From Methylotuvimicrobium alcaliphilum 20Z (GTDB lineage Bacteria > Pseudomonadota > Gammaproteobacteria > Methylococcales > Methylomonadaceae), in assembly GCF_000968535.2 (NCBI RefSeq), contig NC_016108.1, forward strand, positions 62,001 through 126,000: a stretch of DNA of 64,000 nucleotides, given 5' to 3'. Positions 9,882-18,210 of this stretch are shown here, piece by piece. The stretch's first letter is position 1. Each line of letters starts with the position of its first letter. The position numbers were made by a program, and so were the translations under genes. The notes beneath the pieces are model-generated. The model saw only the letters and a list, made by a program, of their open reading frames with translations. It searched no databases and had not been told where the DNA came from.

Positions 9882-12800
9882 ATGCGCTTTCACCGCTTAG
9901 ACTTGATCAAGTACGGCAAATTCTCTGACCGCTCAGTTGAATTTCCAGTTGCCAAACAGGACTTTCATATGATTGTCGGGCCCAATGAGGCAGGCAAATC
10001 CACATTGCGATCCGCTATCGTTGATTTGTTGTTTGGTTTCCCTTTGCGTTCCGTCCATAGTTTCCTGCACCCGCTTAACGAATTGCGCTTAGGGGCTTAC
10101 ATTAGCAATGCAGCAGGCTCGCTTGAATTTCAGCGTGCTAAAGCGCAAAAACAAACCCTGCGCTCGCCGGTGGATGCCATCTTGTCTGATACTGAACTGA
10201 CACCATTCCTGGGGGCTGCAGATAGAAGCTTCTTTGATCAGATGTTTGGCCTTGACCATACGCGATTAGTTTCCGGCGGCAATAGCATTCTCAATGCAGA
10301 GAATGATGTGGGACAGATACTGTTTCAATCTGCGGCTGGTGTCGCCAGTCTTGGTAAGATTCGTGATGCGCTCGTCGCCGAAGCTGACAAGCTGTGGGCA
10401 CCTAGAAAATCCAATGACCGGGCTTATTACATCGCCTTAGACCAACTCGATAAGGCAACGACTGCTTTGAAAGAAGCCACTGTTCGGACCAAGGTCTGGG
10501 TGGAGGCCAATAGTAAAGTCGAATCTCTGCAAGAATCGTTAAGCAATGAGCGTGAACGACACCAGAAACTCCAAAGCCAGCGTAACCGTCTTGAGCGCAT
10601 TCGTAGGCTTGCTCCGTTTTTGATGACCCTGAGAGATAACGAACAGAAATTGGTTGAAGTGATAGAGTTGCCGGCAGATGCCGCAACCATTCTCGCTGCC
10701 GCAGAACGAGAGCTCGCTATCGCCGCTGAACGCCTGGAAATGCGCAATAGTGAGGTTAAAAAAATCACTGAAGCGCTATCAAAAATCGATGTTGACCAGA
10801 CCCTACTTGATCGCGCTGCCGACATAACCAAACTAGATAACCTTCGCCTTCAATACAGCGCTTATGAAGGCGATATCGCCAATCGAAAAAATGAAATAGC
10901 GGCACTTTGGCGAGCGGTTGGTAATGCCTGCACCCAGCTGGGTTGGGCTCCAGACTCTGAAAGCGCAATTGTCCAGCGACTGCCGACACTGCTAGTGCGG
11001 CGCGAACTCAGGCAATTGGTCCGCGACCGTGGCGGGATTATTCAGACATTACGGGCTGCAGAACAGGCCGAAAAGAACAAAGATTCTGAAATCGAAGCAC
11101 TGTCGAAGCAACTGGCTGATTTGCAGATGGGAGACGTTAAACCTGCTCTACGTGCAGCATTAGCAAACGCCAAATCATTTGGTGATACTGAACGGGCGAA
11201 CCAAAAGCTACAGACTACGCTGACTAAAGCAAAATCAGCACTGGAAGGTTATTTAACGGAGTTGGGCCAATGGCGCAAAACCTTGCCAGACTTAATGTCT
11301 CAACAACTGCCTAGTCAAGAAAAAGTTAACCAATTAATTCAAGAGCGTCAAACCCTTATTTCCGATCGGAAAGCTGAATCACTGCGGCTGAAAAATCAAA
11401 CAGCCGAGGTTGCCCGGATTGAATTGCTAATCGCTCAGTTTAAAGAGCTGCATCAAATTACGACTCTTGAGGCGGTGATCGAAGCTCGCACTGAACGTGA
11501 TGAATTGTGGGGTGGCATAAAAACGGGTGATATTGATCTGCAACTTGAAGGGCCTTCGTTTGAAAGGAAAATGGCCTACGCCGATCAAGTTGCCGATAGC
11601 AGGCTCGACGATGTTGAGGAGGCAACCGAACTTCAAAGCTTAATGCATCAGCTTGAACGGGAAAAACAGAACGTAACGCTGATTGAAGTTCAACTTTCAC
11701 AATTCAATGATGATCTTCAGCTATTCGACGACCGTTGGGCTCATGATACAGCAGGCATGGGTTTGGCTGGAATGGCCTTAGAAGATATTGGTGTCTGGAT
11801 GCTCAGGCGGGAGAAAGTGTTGTCTGCGGGTATTGCGTATCAAGATGCTCAGGATGAATTTGATTCATTTACCCGTTTAGTTGCAGATTCCCATCTCAAC
11901 CTCGTTAATGTATTAAAGGACACGAGGCTGGAAGTCAAAGAGACGGATGACTTGTCCGTTCTTTGCATTCAAGCAGAAAACTATATTCAAGCCATTGATA
12001 GCGCTAAAGTTCGTTATGACACTTTATCCGCCCAGTTGCGTGAAGCAAAGACACTTGCCGCCACACTAAAACAAGCTAAGGAGGATGCAAAGTCTGAGGA
12101 AAGCCGTTGGACTGAAATCTGGTCAACAACAGTTGCTAAGTTGGGATTAGCGCCTGACAGTGATATCGGCACGGTTGAAGGCGCTGTTGAGCTTATTGAA
12201 CAAGTAGCCGAAAAACTGGAGAAAATGCGGCAGATTCAAGTCGAGCGTATCGACACCATGAATGCTGACCTGAAGGCATTTTCTGTTGAAGCTGATCGAC
12301 TCGCACAAATTATTGCACCAGAAATCAATGGCCAATCAGCCGAGCAAATAGCATTAACATTAGCTAATCGCTTAACTCTCGCCCGCGAGGCTTTTACAGA
12401 AAGCAGTCGGCTAAAGGAATCACTACGTGTTGCAAGTAATCAGGTATTGGAAGCCCAAGAATCAATTCAAACAGCAATGGCGAGTTTGAAACCGTTAATG
12501 GATAAAGCGGGAGTCGATAACAATGCGTTGCTGGGTGAAGCAATTTGGCGGTCTGACGAGCAACGTCGCCTAAAGTCAGAAATGGCAGAATCTAACGCTA
12601 ATCTGCTTAACGGTGGTGATGGTCTGACTAGGGAGCAAATTGAAGCGGAGGTTGATGCGGCTGATCTAATTCAACTTACCAGCGATTTAGCGTACGTTAA
12701 TGATGAAATTTCTGAAGCTGTTCAGAAGCAATCAAATCTTTCGGCTGACCTTGCAAATGCCTTACGGGCTTTATCCGAAATCGGTGGGTCTGACGCTGCA

Positions 12801-13331
12801 ACCCAAGCAGAAGCAAAACGCCAAGAGGCGCTTGCACAAATGTCAGATGTTGCAGAACGGTATGTAAAAGTTTTTACCGCTGGGCGCTTGCTCCGTTGGT
12901 CTATTGACCGTTACCGAGAAGAGAAGCAAGGGCCTCTGTTACAACGTGCCGGGGCCATCTTTTCGACATTAACTTCCGGATCTTTTAGCAAGCTGATTGT
13001 GGATTTTGAACGAGAACCAATGGTCCTAGAGGGGCTACGCACCGATGGCATGATGGTTGGTATCTCTGGTATGAGTGACGGTACACGAGATCAGCTTTAC
13101 TTGGCACTTAGATTGGCAGCCCTGGAAATGCACTTGGAACAAGCCATGCCGCTACCCTTTATCGCTGACGATTTATTTATTAACTACGATGATGTCCGAT
13201 CAAAAGCCGGGTTTGAAGCGCTTAAAGCATTGTCCGAACAGACCCAAGTCATCTTCCTTAGCCACCACGACCACTTGATCCCAACGGTTCAAGATGTTTT
13301 TGGCGGTCAGGTGAATGTTGTGTTCTTGTGA
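9882..13331 (+). CDS. Rad50/SbcC-like SMC ATPase (YhaN family)
   Basis: The 1149-residue protein begins MRFHRLDLIKYGKFSD and has Walker A GPNEAGKST near residues 34-42. Long charged, heptad-rich stretches predicting coiled coils occupy about 170-1000. The C-terminal ATPase half has GMSDGTRDQLYLALR (signature), PFIADDLFINYDD (Walker B/D-loop) and IFLSHHDHL (H-loop). This is the architecture of YhaN, a Rad50-like ATPase that tethers and opens DNA for its phosphoesterase. No CXXC zinc hook is visible in the coiled coil, unlike true Rad50/SbcC. It is the last gene of the run that begins with mod; the next gene is more than 500 nt away. Confidence 0.85.
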   Translation: MRFHRLDLIKYGKFSDRSVEFPVAKQDFHMIVGPNEAGKSTLRSAIVDLLFGFPLRSVHSFLHPLNELRLGAYISNAAGSLEFQRAKAQKQTLRSPVDAILSDTELTPFLGAADRSFFDQMFGLDHTRLVSGGNSILNAENDVGQILFQSAAGVASLGKIRDALVAEADKLWAPRKSNDRAYYIALDQLDKATTALKEATVRTKVWVEANSKVESLQESLSNERERHQKLQSQRNRLERIRRLAPFLMTLRDNEQKLVEVIELPADAATILAAAERELAIAAERLEMRNSEVKKITEALSKIDVDQTLLDRAADITKLDNLRLQYSAYEGDIANRKNEIAALWRAVGNACTQLGWAPDSESAIVQRLPTLLVRRELRQLVRDRGGIIQTLRAAEQAEKNKDSEIEALSKQLADLQMGDVKPALRAALANAKSFGDTERANQKLQTTLTKAKSALEGYLTELGQWRKTLPDLMSQQLPSQEKVNQLIQERQTLISDRKAESLRLKNQTAEVARIELLIAQFKELHQITTLEAVIEARTERDELWGGIKTGDIDLQLEGPSFERKMAYADQVADSRLDDVEEATELQSLMHQLEREKQNVTLIEVQLSQFNDDLQLFDDRWAHDTAGMGLAGMALEDIGVWMLRREKVLSAGIAYQDAQDEFDSFTRLVADSHLNLVNVLKDTRLEVKETDDLSVLCIQAENYIQAIDSAKVRYDTLSAQLREAKTLAATLKQAKEDAKSEESRWTEIWSTTVAKLGLAPDSDIGTVEGAVELIEQVAEKLEKMRQIQVERIDTMNADLKAFSVEADRLAQIIAPEINGQSAEQIALTLANRLTLAREAFTESSRLKESLRVASNQVLEAQESIQTAMASLKPLMDKAGVDNNALLGEAIWRSDEQRRLKSEMAESNANLLNGGDGLTREQIEAEVDAADLIQLTSDLAYVNDEISEAVQKQSNLSADLANALRALSEIGGSDAATQAEAKRQEALAQMSDVAERYVKVFTAGRLLRWSIDRYREEKQGPLLQRAGAIFSTLTSGSFSKLIVDFEREPMVLEGLRTDGMMVGISGMSDGTRDQLYLALRLAALEMHLEQAMPLPFIADDLFINYDDVRSKAGFEALKALSEQTQVIFLSHHDHLIPTVQDVFGGQVNVVFL

Positions 13332-13350
13332 CCTGGAATCTGCTGGTAAT

Positions 13351-13367
13351 GAGCATACTCCATGCTC
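13351..13367 (+). terminator. Weak hairpin after the YhaN-like gene
   Basis: GAGCAT-ACTCC-ATGCTC forms a 6-bp stem with a 5-nt loop 19 nt after the stop codon. There is no clear T-run after it, so termination is only a possibility. Confidence 0.25.
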
Positions 13368-13502
13368 TCTAAGAATCATTATAATTGTCTATGTGCCGGG
13401 GACAATGCGAGCAGTTTTGAAAAACTCTGTGCGGTAATTTTGCACACTGGAATCTGTGAGAAGTCAGTGGGGTAACTGGCTGTTCCCCCTCGATTATATT
13501 CG

Positions 13503-13600
13503 ACCTTAAAACTCGGACTATCTTCCGGTCGACTATGCCTTTTATCGTACAGCCGAGTGGTCGATATATTCGCTTGGTCTATCAATTCCTGAATCCTCTC
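13503..13600 (-). pseudogene. 3'-end remnant of a XerC/D-type tyrosine recombinase
   Basis: The minus-strand reading contains [19 protein letters not shown], nearly the same as the C-terminus ([19 protein letters not shown]) of the intact recombinase at 28548-29516. The DNA of 13503-13564 differs from the intact gene at about two positions in 62. The rest of the gene, including the catalytic Arg and His motifs, is absent. The remnant and the intact gene share orientation, so they are direct repeats about 15 kb apart, perhaps old element borders. Confidence 0.75.
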
Positions 13601-13764
13601 TGTGCCAGGAGAGTTGTCATTCACATATAATGAACCCACCCATACACGGGTGCATTTAAACAAACGACACCAAAGTCCCATAGGATTTTTTATACACCCG
13701 ACAAATGCCGATACAATATTTAGCTATTTTTTCCAAATTCTGCCTCCCCTCCATAAAACAAAAC

Positions 13765-13880
13765 TCTCAATAGACCTTGATCTAATGATAGAGTCACAAC
13801 CCCGCTTAAAAGCCTATCAATAGACCTTCATTTGTATTATGATAGATGATCTATCACAGCATCTAAAGTTCTATTGAGAG
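13765..13880. promoter_or_regulatory. Probable res/operator site of the serine recombinase
   Basis: TCAATAGACCTT occurs twice, at 13767-13778 and 13817-13828, 50 bp apart. CTCTCAATAG (13765-13774) returns inverted as CTATTGAGAG at 13871-13880, ending 4 nt before the recombinase start. GATAGAT-G-ATCTATC (13841-13855) is a palindrome with 7-bp arms. Tn3-type resolvases bind several inverted subsites directly upstream of their gene and repress it from there; this layout fits, though the subsites have not been shown to bind. Confidence 0.55.
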
Positions 13881-13884
13881 AAAT

Positions 13885-14442
13885 ATGATTATCGGTTACG
13901 CCAGAACATCGACGACTGAACAAATTGCCGGGCTTGAAGCACAACTTCGAGAACTCGAAGCGGCTCAGTGTAAAAAAATCTTCCAGGAACAGGTTTCCTC
14001 GGTTTCCGTCCGGGCTCAGTTAGAAGCGGCCTTGGAATTTACCCGGGAAGGCGATGTCTTGGTCGTGACAAAGTTGGACCGGTTAGCTCGATCGGTTGCG
14101 GATCTCATGGCCATTATTCAGACGCTGGAACAAAAGCAGGCCGGCCTGCGCATTCTTAACCTGGGCATGGATACGCAAACGCCCACCGGCAAGCTGATGC
14201 TGACGGTCTTGGGCGGTGTCGCTCAATTCGAGCGGGAAATTATGTTGGAGAGGCAGCGGGAAGGCGTCGCCAAGGCAAAAGCCGCTGGCAAGTATAAAGG
14301 CCGAAAGCCCTTGGCCACCGGACTGCGCCAGGAAGTCGTTGAACTCGCGGCCAATGGCGTAACCAAAACGCAGATTGCCCGGCAGCTTAATATTGGAGAG
14401 GCCAGCGTTTATCGAATTTTAGCGGATAATAGAAAGGGTTAA
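13885..14442 (+). CDS. Serine recombinase, resolvase/invertase family
   Basis: The 185-residue protein has the small serine recombinase layout. The N-terminal catalytic domain begins MIIGYARTS with nucleophile Ser9, then VVTKLDRLARS with the conserved Arg pair, and GGVAQFEREIMLERQREG leading into the E-helix. A C-terminal helix-turn-helix follows (GVTKTQIARQLNIGEASVYRIL). Such enzymes resolve cointegrates or invert DNA. Length matches Tn3/gamma-delta resolvases. No transposase gene is adjacent, so it is a stand-alone or orphaned resolvase. The upstream repeats probably form its recombination and operator site. Confidence 0.92.
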   Translation: MIIGYARTSTTEQIAGLEAQLRELEAAQCKKIFQEQVSSVSVRAQLEAALEFTREGDVLVVTKLDRLARSVADLMAIIQTLEQKQAGLRILNLGMDTQTPTGKLMLTVLGGVAQFEREIMLERQREGVAKAKAAGKYKGRKPLATGLRQEVVELAANGVTKTQIARQLNIGEASVYRILADNRKG

Positions 14443-14449
14443 ATAGGCC

Positions 14450-14510
14450 GACCGTAAGGATTCGTGCGGAAATGGGCATTAGCAGGTAGACTGATGTGAC
14501 GAAACTTCTA
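14450..14510 (+). repeat. Dispersed repeat, copy A
   Basis: The stretch starting GACCGTAAGGATTCG and running to ...GATGTGACG resembles 55072-55130 (GACCGTAAGAATTCG ... CATGTGACG) along about 60 nt with scattered mismatches. It does not code for a visible protein. Confidence 0.5.
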
Positions 14511-14548
14511 TACCGGGTTGCTTAAGTTACGGGACGAGGGTTCGCAAC

Positions 14549-14971
14549 CGACCCCTATGTGTAGTTCGAAACTATGTGTAAATTGTTAATACGACCTGGA
14601 AGAAAGATAGAATTCACCTGGGTTATGGCCAATATGAGAAAACCTTAGGTTCACATAGTTTTATCGGTGTCTTGAAGTAAAAATTTCAGTGACATCAGGA
14701 ATTCTAGTCAATCGTATCCGACACTACTCAATAAGTTGGCTATTTGAGAGCCAATTAGCACCCTACCTCGAGATTTCCTGACTATCGCGATGCATGAAAA
14801 AGTCGGAATTAACAATGGGCTGATATTACCCAACCGATCGCAAGTTGATGCTACTTCTTCAAGCATTGAAATTATGTGAAGTTGCGTTCGACCTTATGCG
14901 ACGGACACCAAGGTCTAATCCTCAATGTAAATTTGCAACTCCACATAGTTTCGAACTACACATAGGGGTCG
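14549..14971. mobile_element. MITE-like non-coding element with 30-bp inverted ends
   Basis: Positions 14549-14578 and 14942-14971 are perfect 30-bp inverted repeats, beginning CGACCCCTATGTG on the left. The 363 nt between them have no convincing ORF. The layout fits a miniature inverted-repeat element or a structured RNA locus. No clear target duplication was seen next to the ends. The whole 14443-15170 stretch is otherwise free of genes. Confidence 0.5.
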
Positions 14972-14997
14972 CTATGTTGAGCTTAACATAGCGACCC
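14966..14997. repeat. Strong hairpin at the right end of the inverted-repeat element
   Basis: GGGTCGCTATGTT (14966-14978), loop GAGCTT, and AACATAGCGACCC (14985-14997) make a perfect 13-bp stem. It overlaps the last bases of the 30-bp repeat. It lacks a T-run and could be a bidirectional terminator or part of the element end. Confidence 0.6.
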
Positions 14998-15170
14998 GAA
15001 GCAGACGTTCGACCAATAACCTTGATACCCCCTTTGATATGATACCTGGGATAAAGTTAACGACTTCCGGCGTTATTCTCCATTTGTCTGTTTAACAGGC
15101 TTGTCATAGTTATCTGGTAGATTTTGTACTGGTATGGATAAATGAATCTACTTGGCAAAGGTAAAATATA

Positions 15171-16184
15171 ATGAAATTATGGAAAACAGAGTGCATTGAA
15201 ATAAATTTATTCATAAGCATGAAGCATTTTAAAGTCGCAGTTATAACTGCATGGCTTATCATGGCTGCAGGCAATGCAGGTGCAATAACACTCTGTGCAG
15301 TTCCATGTGGTGTTAATACTGAAACTCGGAATTATTCTTATAATGGCTATCTAAGCGACCTCACAGTCGCATCATCACAGACGTTGCCATTTAGCCTTGA
15401 AGAATTCTATGGCGCCCTGAATCTGACTCCTGATTCACCTGTACCAGTTAGCCTGTCTTTAACCGTGAAGAGATCTGAAGAGTTTTTAGGTAGTAGTATT
15501 CTGGCGAGAGGGCATGATTATTGGTACTCAATGAATCTCGGTAACTTATCTATTCGCGGCTCAATTCTAGGTAACAACACATTCGGAATTTCTTCATATG
15601 CGGTTTCCCCGTTCAAAAATGATCACGATAATGGCAGCAGTATTGTTGATGAGCTATATATATTCGATACTGACTACAAAGCAACCGTCACTAATCAAAA
15701 TATCGAATTAACTTCAAGAGAAAGAGCGAATACGCCGGGGTGGAACTCATTTTTTCAGGACTGGTTTAGCTTTCGTTTGGAAGATTATATGGCTGCTGGT
15801 CTAGACGGAGACTTCCCTGGTGATGGTAGTTTGTTGGAGACAATGTTTGATAGTGGTAAGTTTGCACTTTTTGGCGACATCCAGGTAACTGACGATAATG
15901 GCACGGTTCTTTCTCCATTTTCTGATAGCGAAAGATTCCTCCTTAACGGAACGATTGATTCTTCTCAGGTATCCTTTCAGCCTACAACAGAACAGATGGC
16001 TACAGTATGTACAAATCTTTTATTATGTGGTGGTGGTGGTTCTGTTTCTCTTACTCCTGTTGTCCCATCAGTGCCCGTGCCGAGTGCAGTGTGGTTCTTT
16101 GGTTCTGGCCTGATTGGAATAATTGGATTGGCTAGACGACAGAAAGAGGGAAATCGGGGACAGGTCTTTCAATCAAGCATGTAG
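15171..16184 (+). CDS. PEP-CTERM (exosortase-target) exported protein
   Basis: The protein ends PVPSAVWFFGSGLIGIIGLARR, i.e. a VPxPSAVW motif, one hydrophobic helix and a basic cluster: the PEP-CTERM sorting tail of gammaproteobacteria. It should be exported, processed by an exosortase and released or anchored at the surface. A signal peptide begins at Met17 (MKHFKVAVITAWLIMAAG...AGA), so translation may begin at ATG 15219; ATG 15171 has the better ribosome site (AAAGG). The central 250 residues have no recognised domain. The tail here continues 14 residues past the basic cluster (...GNRGQVFQSSM), longer than usual. The exosortase gene is not in the window. Confidence 0.8.
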   Translation: MKLWKTECIEINLFISMKHFKVAVITAWLIMAAGNAGAITLCAVPCGVNTETRNYSYNGYLSDLTVASSQTLPFSLEEFYGALNLTPDSPVPVSLSLTVKRSEEFLGSSILARGHDYWYSMNLGNLSIRGSILGNNTFGISSYAVSPFKNDHDNGSSIVDELYIFDTDYKATVTNQNIELTSRERANTPGWNSFFQDWFSFRLEDYMAAGLDGDFPGDGSLLETMFDSGKFALFGDIQVTDDNGTVLSPFSDSERFLLNGTIDSSQVSFQPTTEQMATVCTNLLLCGGGGSVSLTPVVPSVPVPSAVWFFGSGLIGIIGLARRQKEGNRGQVFQSSM

Positions 16185-16319
16185 GGCTAATTTGAAAGGT
16201 GGTAGCTCATTCAATTACTGTCTCTCAAAATTATAGACAATAGTCCGGTTTTGGCCGGTAGTGACCGCTCGCAACTCTGAAAGGGTAAAATCTACCTTAT
16301 CTAACCTCAGTAAGTCGCT

Positions 16320-17093
16320 ATGCAAATCGAAATTCAACATTCCGCATTCAAGGCGCAGCGACTCTCCGTTGAAGTGGCGGGAGCCTTTCATGGCCCTCGA
16401 CTATTCCTTAATGGCACGATGGTAAAGAAGCAAAAAAGGCGATACACAGTGACAACAGATGCAGGCACCGAGATCACTGTCCAACTTAAGTACAACTATT
16501 TGGATCCTATCCCAAAAGTCAAGATTGGCGAAGAAGTAGTGAATATCGCCAGCCCGCTGAAGTGGTACGAATACACTTGGATAGGCATTCCCTTTATTCT
16601 GATAGTGACGGGTGGCGCCATCGGTGGACTTTGCGGCGGCGTTGCCGCCAACGCAAGTGGCAGGCTATTCAGGAGTGATCGCAGTTCACCGTCAAAGTAT
16701 GGCTTTTCCGCACTCATTACACTGGGCGCTGCCATCGCGTATTTTTCTCTTACCACTATTTTTTATTTGCTTCCCCCGATTGCAGACCTCTCTCTGGACG
16801 CGGAATTAAAGAAAGCGGTCAGCGCAATTAACAAAAATGGCCCGATGATGGCTGATAAATTCACGCGCCTAGATAACGCCCTCGCAGGCCATAAAGAATT
16901 GACATATTTCTACACCGTATTAGGTTTGGACGATGCAACTATCATTTCTAAAAAAGACGCCATCCATAAAGACGTGGAAAACAATTCGAGAAAAAATCAA
17001 GACGCAAACAAAATAATTGAGGCTGGCGTTTCGATGACATACGTTTATCGAAATGAATCAGGAGTTGAATTGTTTAGATTTTCAATCAAATGA
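16320..17093 (+). CDS. Hypothetical membrane protein
   Basis: The 257-residue protein was not recognised. The first 80 residues look like a beta-rich soluble domain (VEVAGAFHGPRLFLNGTMV ... VTVQL-like strands). Two hydrophobic helices follow near residues 88-112 (WIGIPFILIVTGGAIGGLCGG) and 125-150 (ALITLGAAIAYFSLTTIFYLL). The C-terminal 100 residues are soluble and charged. The topology suggests an inner-membrane protein with soluble domains on one side. It stands alone, without an operon partner. Confidence 0.6.
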   Translation: MQIEIQHSAFKAQRLSVEVAGAFHGPRLFLNGTMVKKQKRRYTVTTDAGTEITVQLKYNYLDPIPKVKIGEEVVNIASPLKWYEYTWIGIPFILIVTGGAIGGLCGGVAANASGRLFRSDRSSPSKYGFSALITLGAAIAYFSLTTIFYLLPPIADLSLDAELKKAVSAINKNGPMMADKFTRLDNALAGHKELTYFYTVLGLDDATIISKKDAIHKDVENNSRKNQDANKIIEAGVSMTYVYRNESGVELFRFSIK

Positions 17094-17457
17094 TTTAATG
17101 AATAAATCGGTAGAATGGCCGATCACTAAGACTATTCTTCTGATATGTCATTTAAAGATGCCTTATTGAAAACTCACTCCCCCTAAGGGAGATGATTTTA
17201 ACTATCGCTACCGTAGGGCATCGACCAAAACAATCGCTGAAGATGGTTTCCAGCGTTTTATAAACCACCTATACGGCGGCACATAAGCTACGTAATATTT
17301 CGACACATTTCCAAGCTCATTCCACCATATTCATTGCCTTAAAGCGGTCAGTCGTGGTCGTCAGCTCTTGGCCGGGTCGAGCCAAAAACGACTCAAGGTT
17401 ACTTGCCGAAAAGCTGTCATTCGCTCAACTTAGGTATCGAAAATTTCGCCGGCATCT
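17094..17457. other. Gene-free stretch with a dispersed repeat
   Basis: No gene was found. The right half (from about 17369) is a dispersed repeat shared with 34995-35112. Confidence 0.5.
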
Positions 17458-17493
17458 TCAACGGCCGGTAATGGCCGATTGCGATCCGTCGTA
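17369..17493 (+). repeat. Dispersed repeat family, copy 1
   Basis: The block from TTGGCCGGGTCGAGCC through AGGTATCGAAAATTTCGCC to the CGGCCGGTAATGGCCGATTG segment is about 90% identical to 34995-35112. Its last part (ATGGCCGATTGCGATCCGTC) is also similar, inverted, to 55272-55320. The repeat ends inside the coding sequence of a truncated gene, so it may have caused the truncation. Confidence 0.7.
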
Positions 17494-17670
17494 AAACAAT
17501 TGGATGTGCAGGATGAAGGCATTGAAGGGAACGAAGTTGCGTAGCCGCACGACAAAATCGAGCATTTCCTGATAGTCTTGGCCGCTTTTATAAAGCTTGG
17601 AATCTTCGAGTAATTCGGAAAGCAGCGAACGGGTAAGCGGCGCCATTGAGTCATAGTTCTGGGTGGGCAT
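17494..17670 (-). pseudogene. Truncated N-terminus of an ImmA/IrrE-type metallopeptidase-like protein
   Basis: The minus-strand reading starts MPTQNYDSMAPL and continues SELLEDSKLYKSGQDY, then DFVVRLRNFVPFNAFIL. This resembles the N-terminus of a longer family (about 300 residues) annotated as ImmA/IrrE-type metallo-endopeptidase. After about 60 residues the frame runs into the dispersed repeat and stops at 17458, with no HEXXH motif. The gene is therefore a broken remnant. The family call rests on this short stretch. Confidence 0.5.
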
Positions 17671-17947
17671 TGTTATTTTTCCTTAATCGACGCCTTCATT
17701 TCGGGCATGAACACAACGCTTAGTTTACCGTCAAAATCATTGTTGCATCGTCCCCACGACGTAAATTTCCAAGTAAACGCGGGTATTTTTTTCAGTCCAT
17801 AGATGGACTCGGAAAATTAGCGCAACTTTTTCAAATCCAAGCTTGTAAGCCTTGATATTTCTGGGATTAAGCGATTTTTCTGAGCAATATGTTGCGTAAT
17901 TTTGATGTTGCCCGTGCAACCTTGGGCGCAACCATCTAAAGACTGCC

Positions 17948-18091
17948 TCACCAAACCACCCCGACCAACAAAATCCCGGCGATCACCAACACCTTCATCC
18001 CCAAAGCGGTCGCGTCATTCGATCGGCGATCGTCCATAATCGCGGCCACCCGGTTTCTGACCTGATCTTGCATGTGAATTTTACGTTGCAT
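17948..18091 (-). CDS. Small single-pass membrane protein (47 aa)
   Basis: The ATG at 18091 is preceded by GAGGAG at good spacing. The product begins MQRKIHMQDQVRNRVAAIMDD and ends in a hydrophobic helix, ALGMKVLVIAGILLVGVVW, which fits a C-terminal membrane anchor. An upstream ATG extends the frame to 70 residues but lacks such a ribosome site. It is divergent from the UmuD-like gene and shares its control region, so it may belong to the same regulon. Function unknown. Confidence 0.55.
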   Translation of the reverse strand: MQRKIHMQDQVRNRVAAIMDDRRSNDATALGMKVLVIAGILLVGVVW

Positions 18092-18154
18092 GACGGTTCT
18101 CCTCATCGCTGGTTTGGAATTTTTTGACAGCATAGCAAAAACGGGTTTAAAAGA

Positions 18155-18169
18155 GAACAAAAAGAGAAC
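18155..18169 (+). promoter_or_regulatory. LexA-like box (GAAC-N7-GAAC) before the umuD-like gene
   Basis: GAAC at 18155-18158 and GAAC at 18166-18169 are separated by seven bases (AAAAAGA). This direct repeat matches the LexA box described for alphaproteobacteria (GAAC-N7-GAAC) rather than the gammaproteobacterial CTGT-N8-ACAG palindrome. It lies 42 nt before an SOS-type peptidase gene and between two divergent genes. Binding is inferred. Confidence 0.45.
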
Positions 18170-18210
18170 ATAATAAACGCCTTTCGGCTTCTCCTCGCTC
18201 TCAACCCGCT

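Larger units (their letters stand above)
13332..13884. other. Gene-free stretch with recombinase remnant and recombination site
   Basis: No intact gene was found here. It holds a weak hairpin, a fragment of a tyrosine recombinase gene (13503-13600, minus strand) and the res-like repeats upstream of the serine recombinase (13765-13880), which are listed separately. Confidence 0.6.

Noticed and set aside
9882-13331. Classical SbcC/Rad50
   Set aside because: No CXXC zinc hook in the coiled coil and the N-terminus fits YhaN better.
14443-15170. Retron or structured-RNA defence locus
   Set aside because: No reverse transcriptase nearby; only inverted repeats are visible.
17737-17931. 64-residue minus-strand frame
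   Set aside because: No ribosome site, no recognisable composition; probably non-coding.
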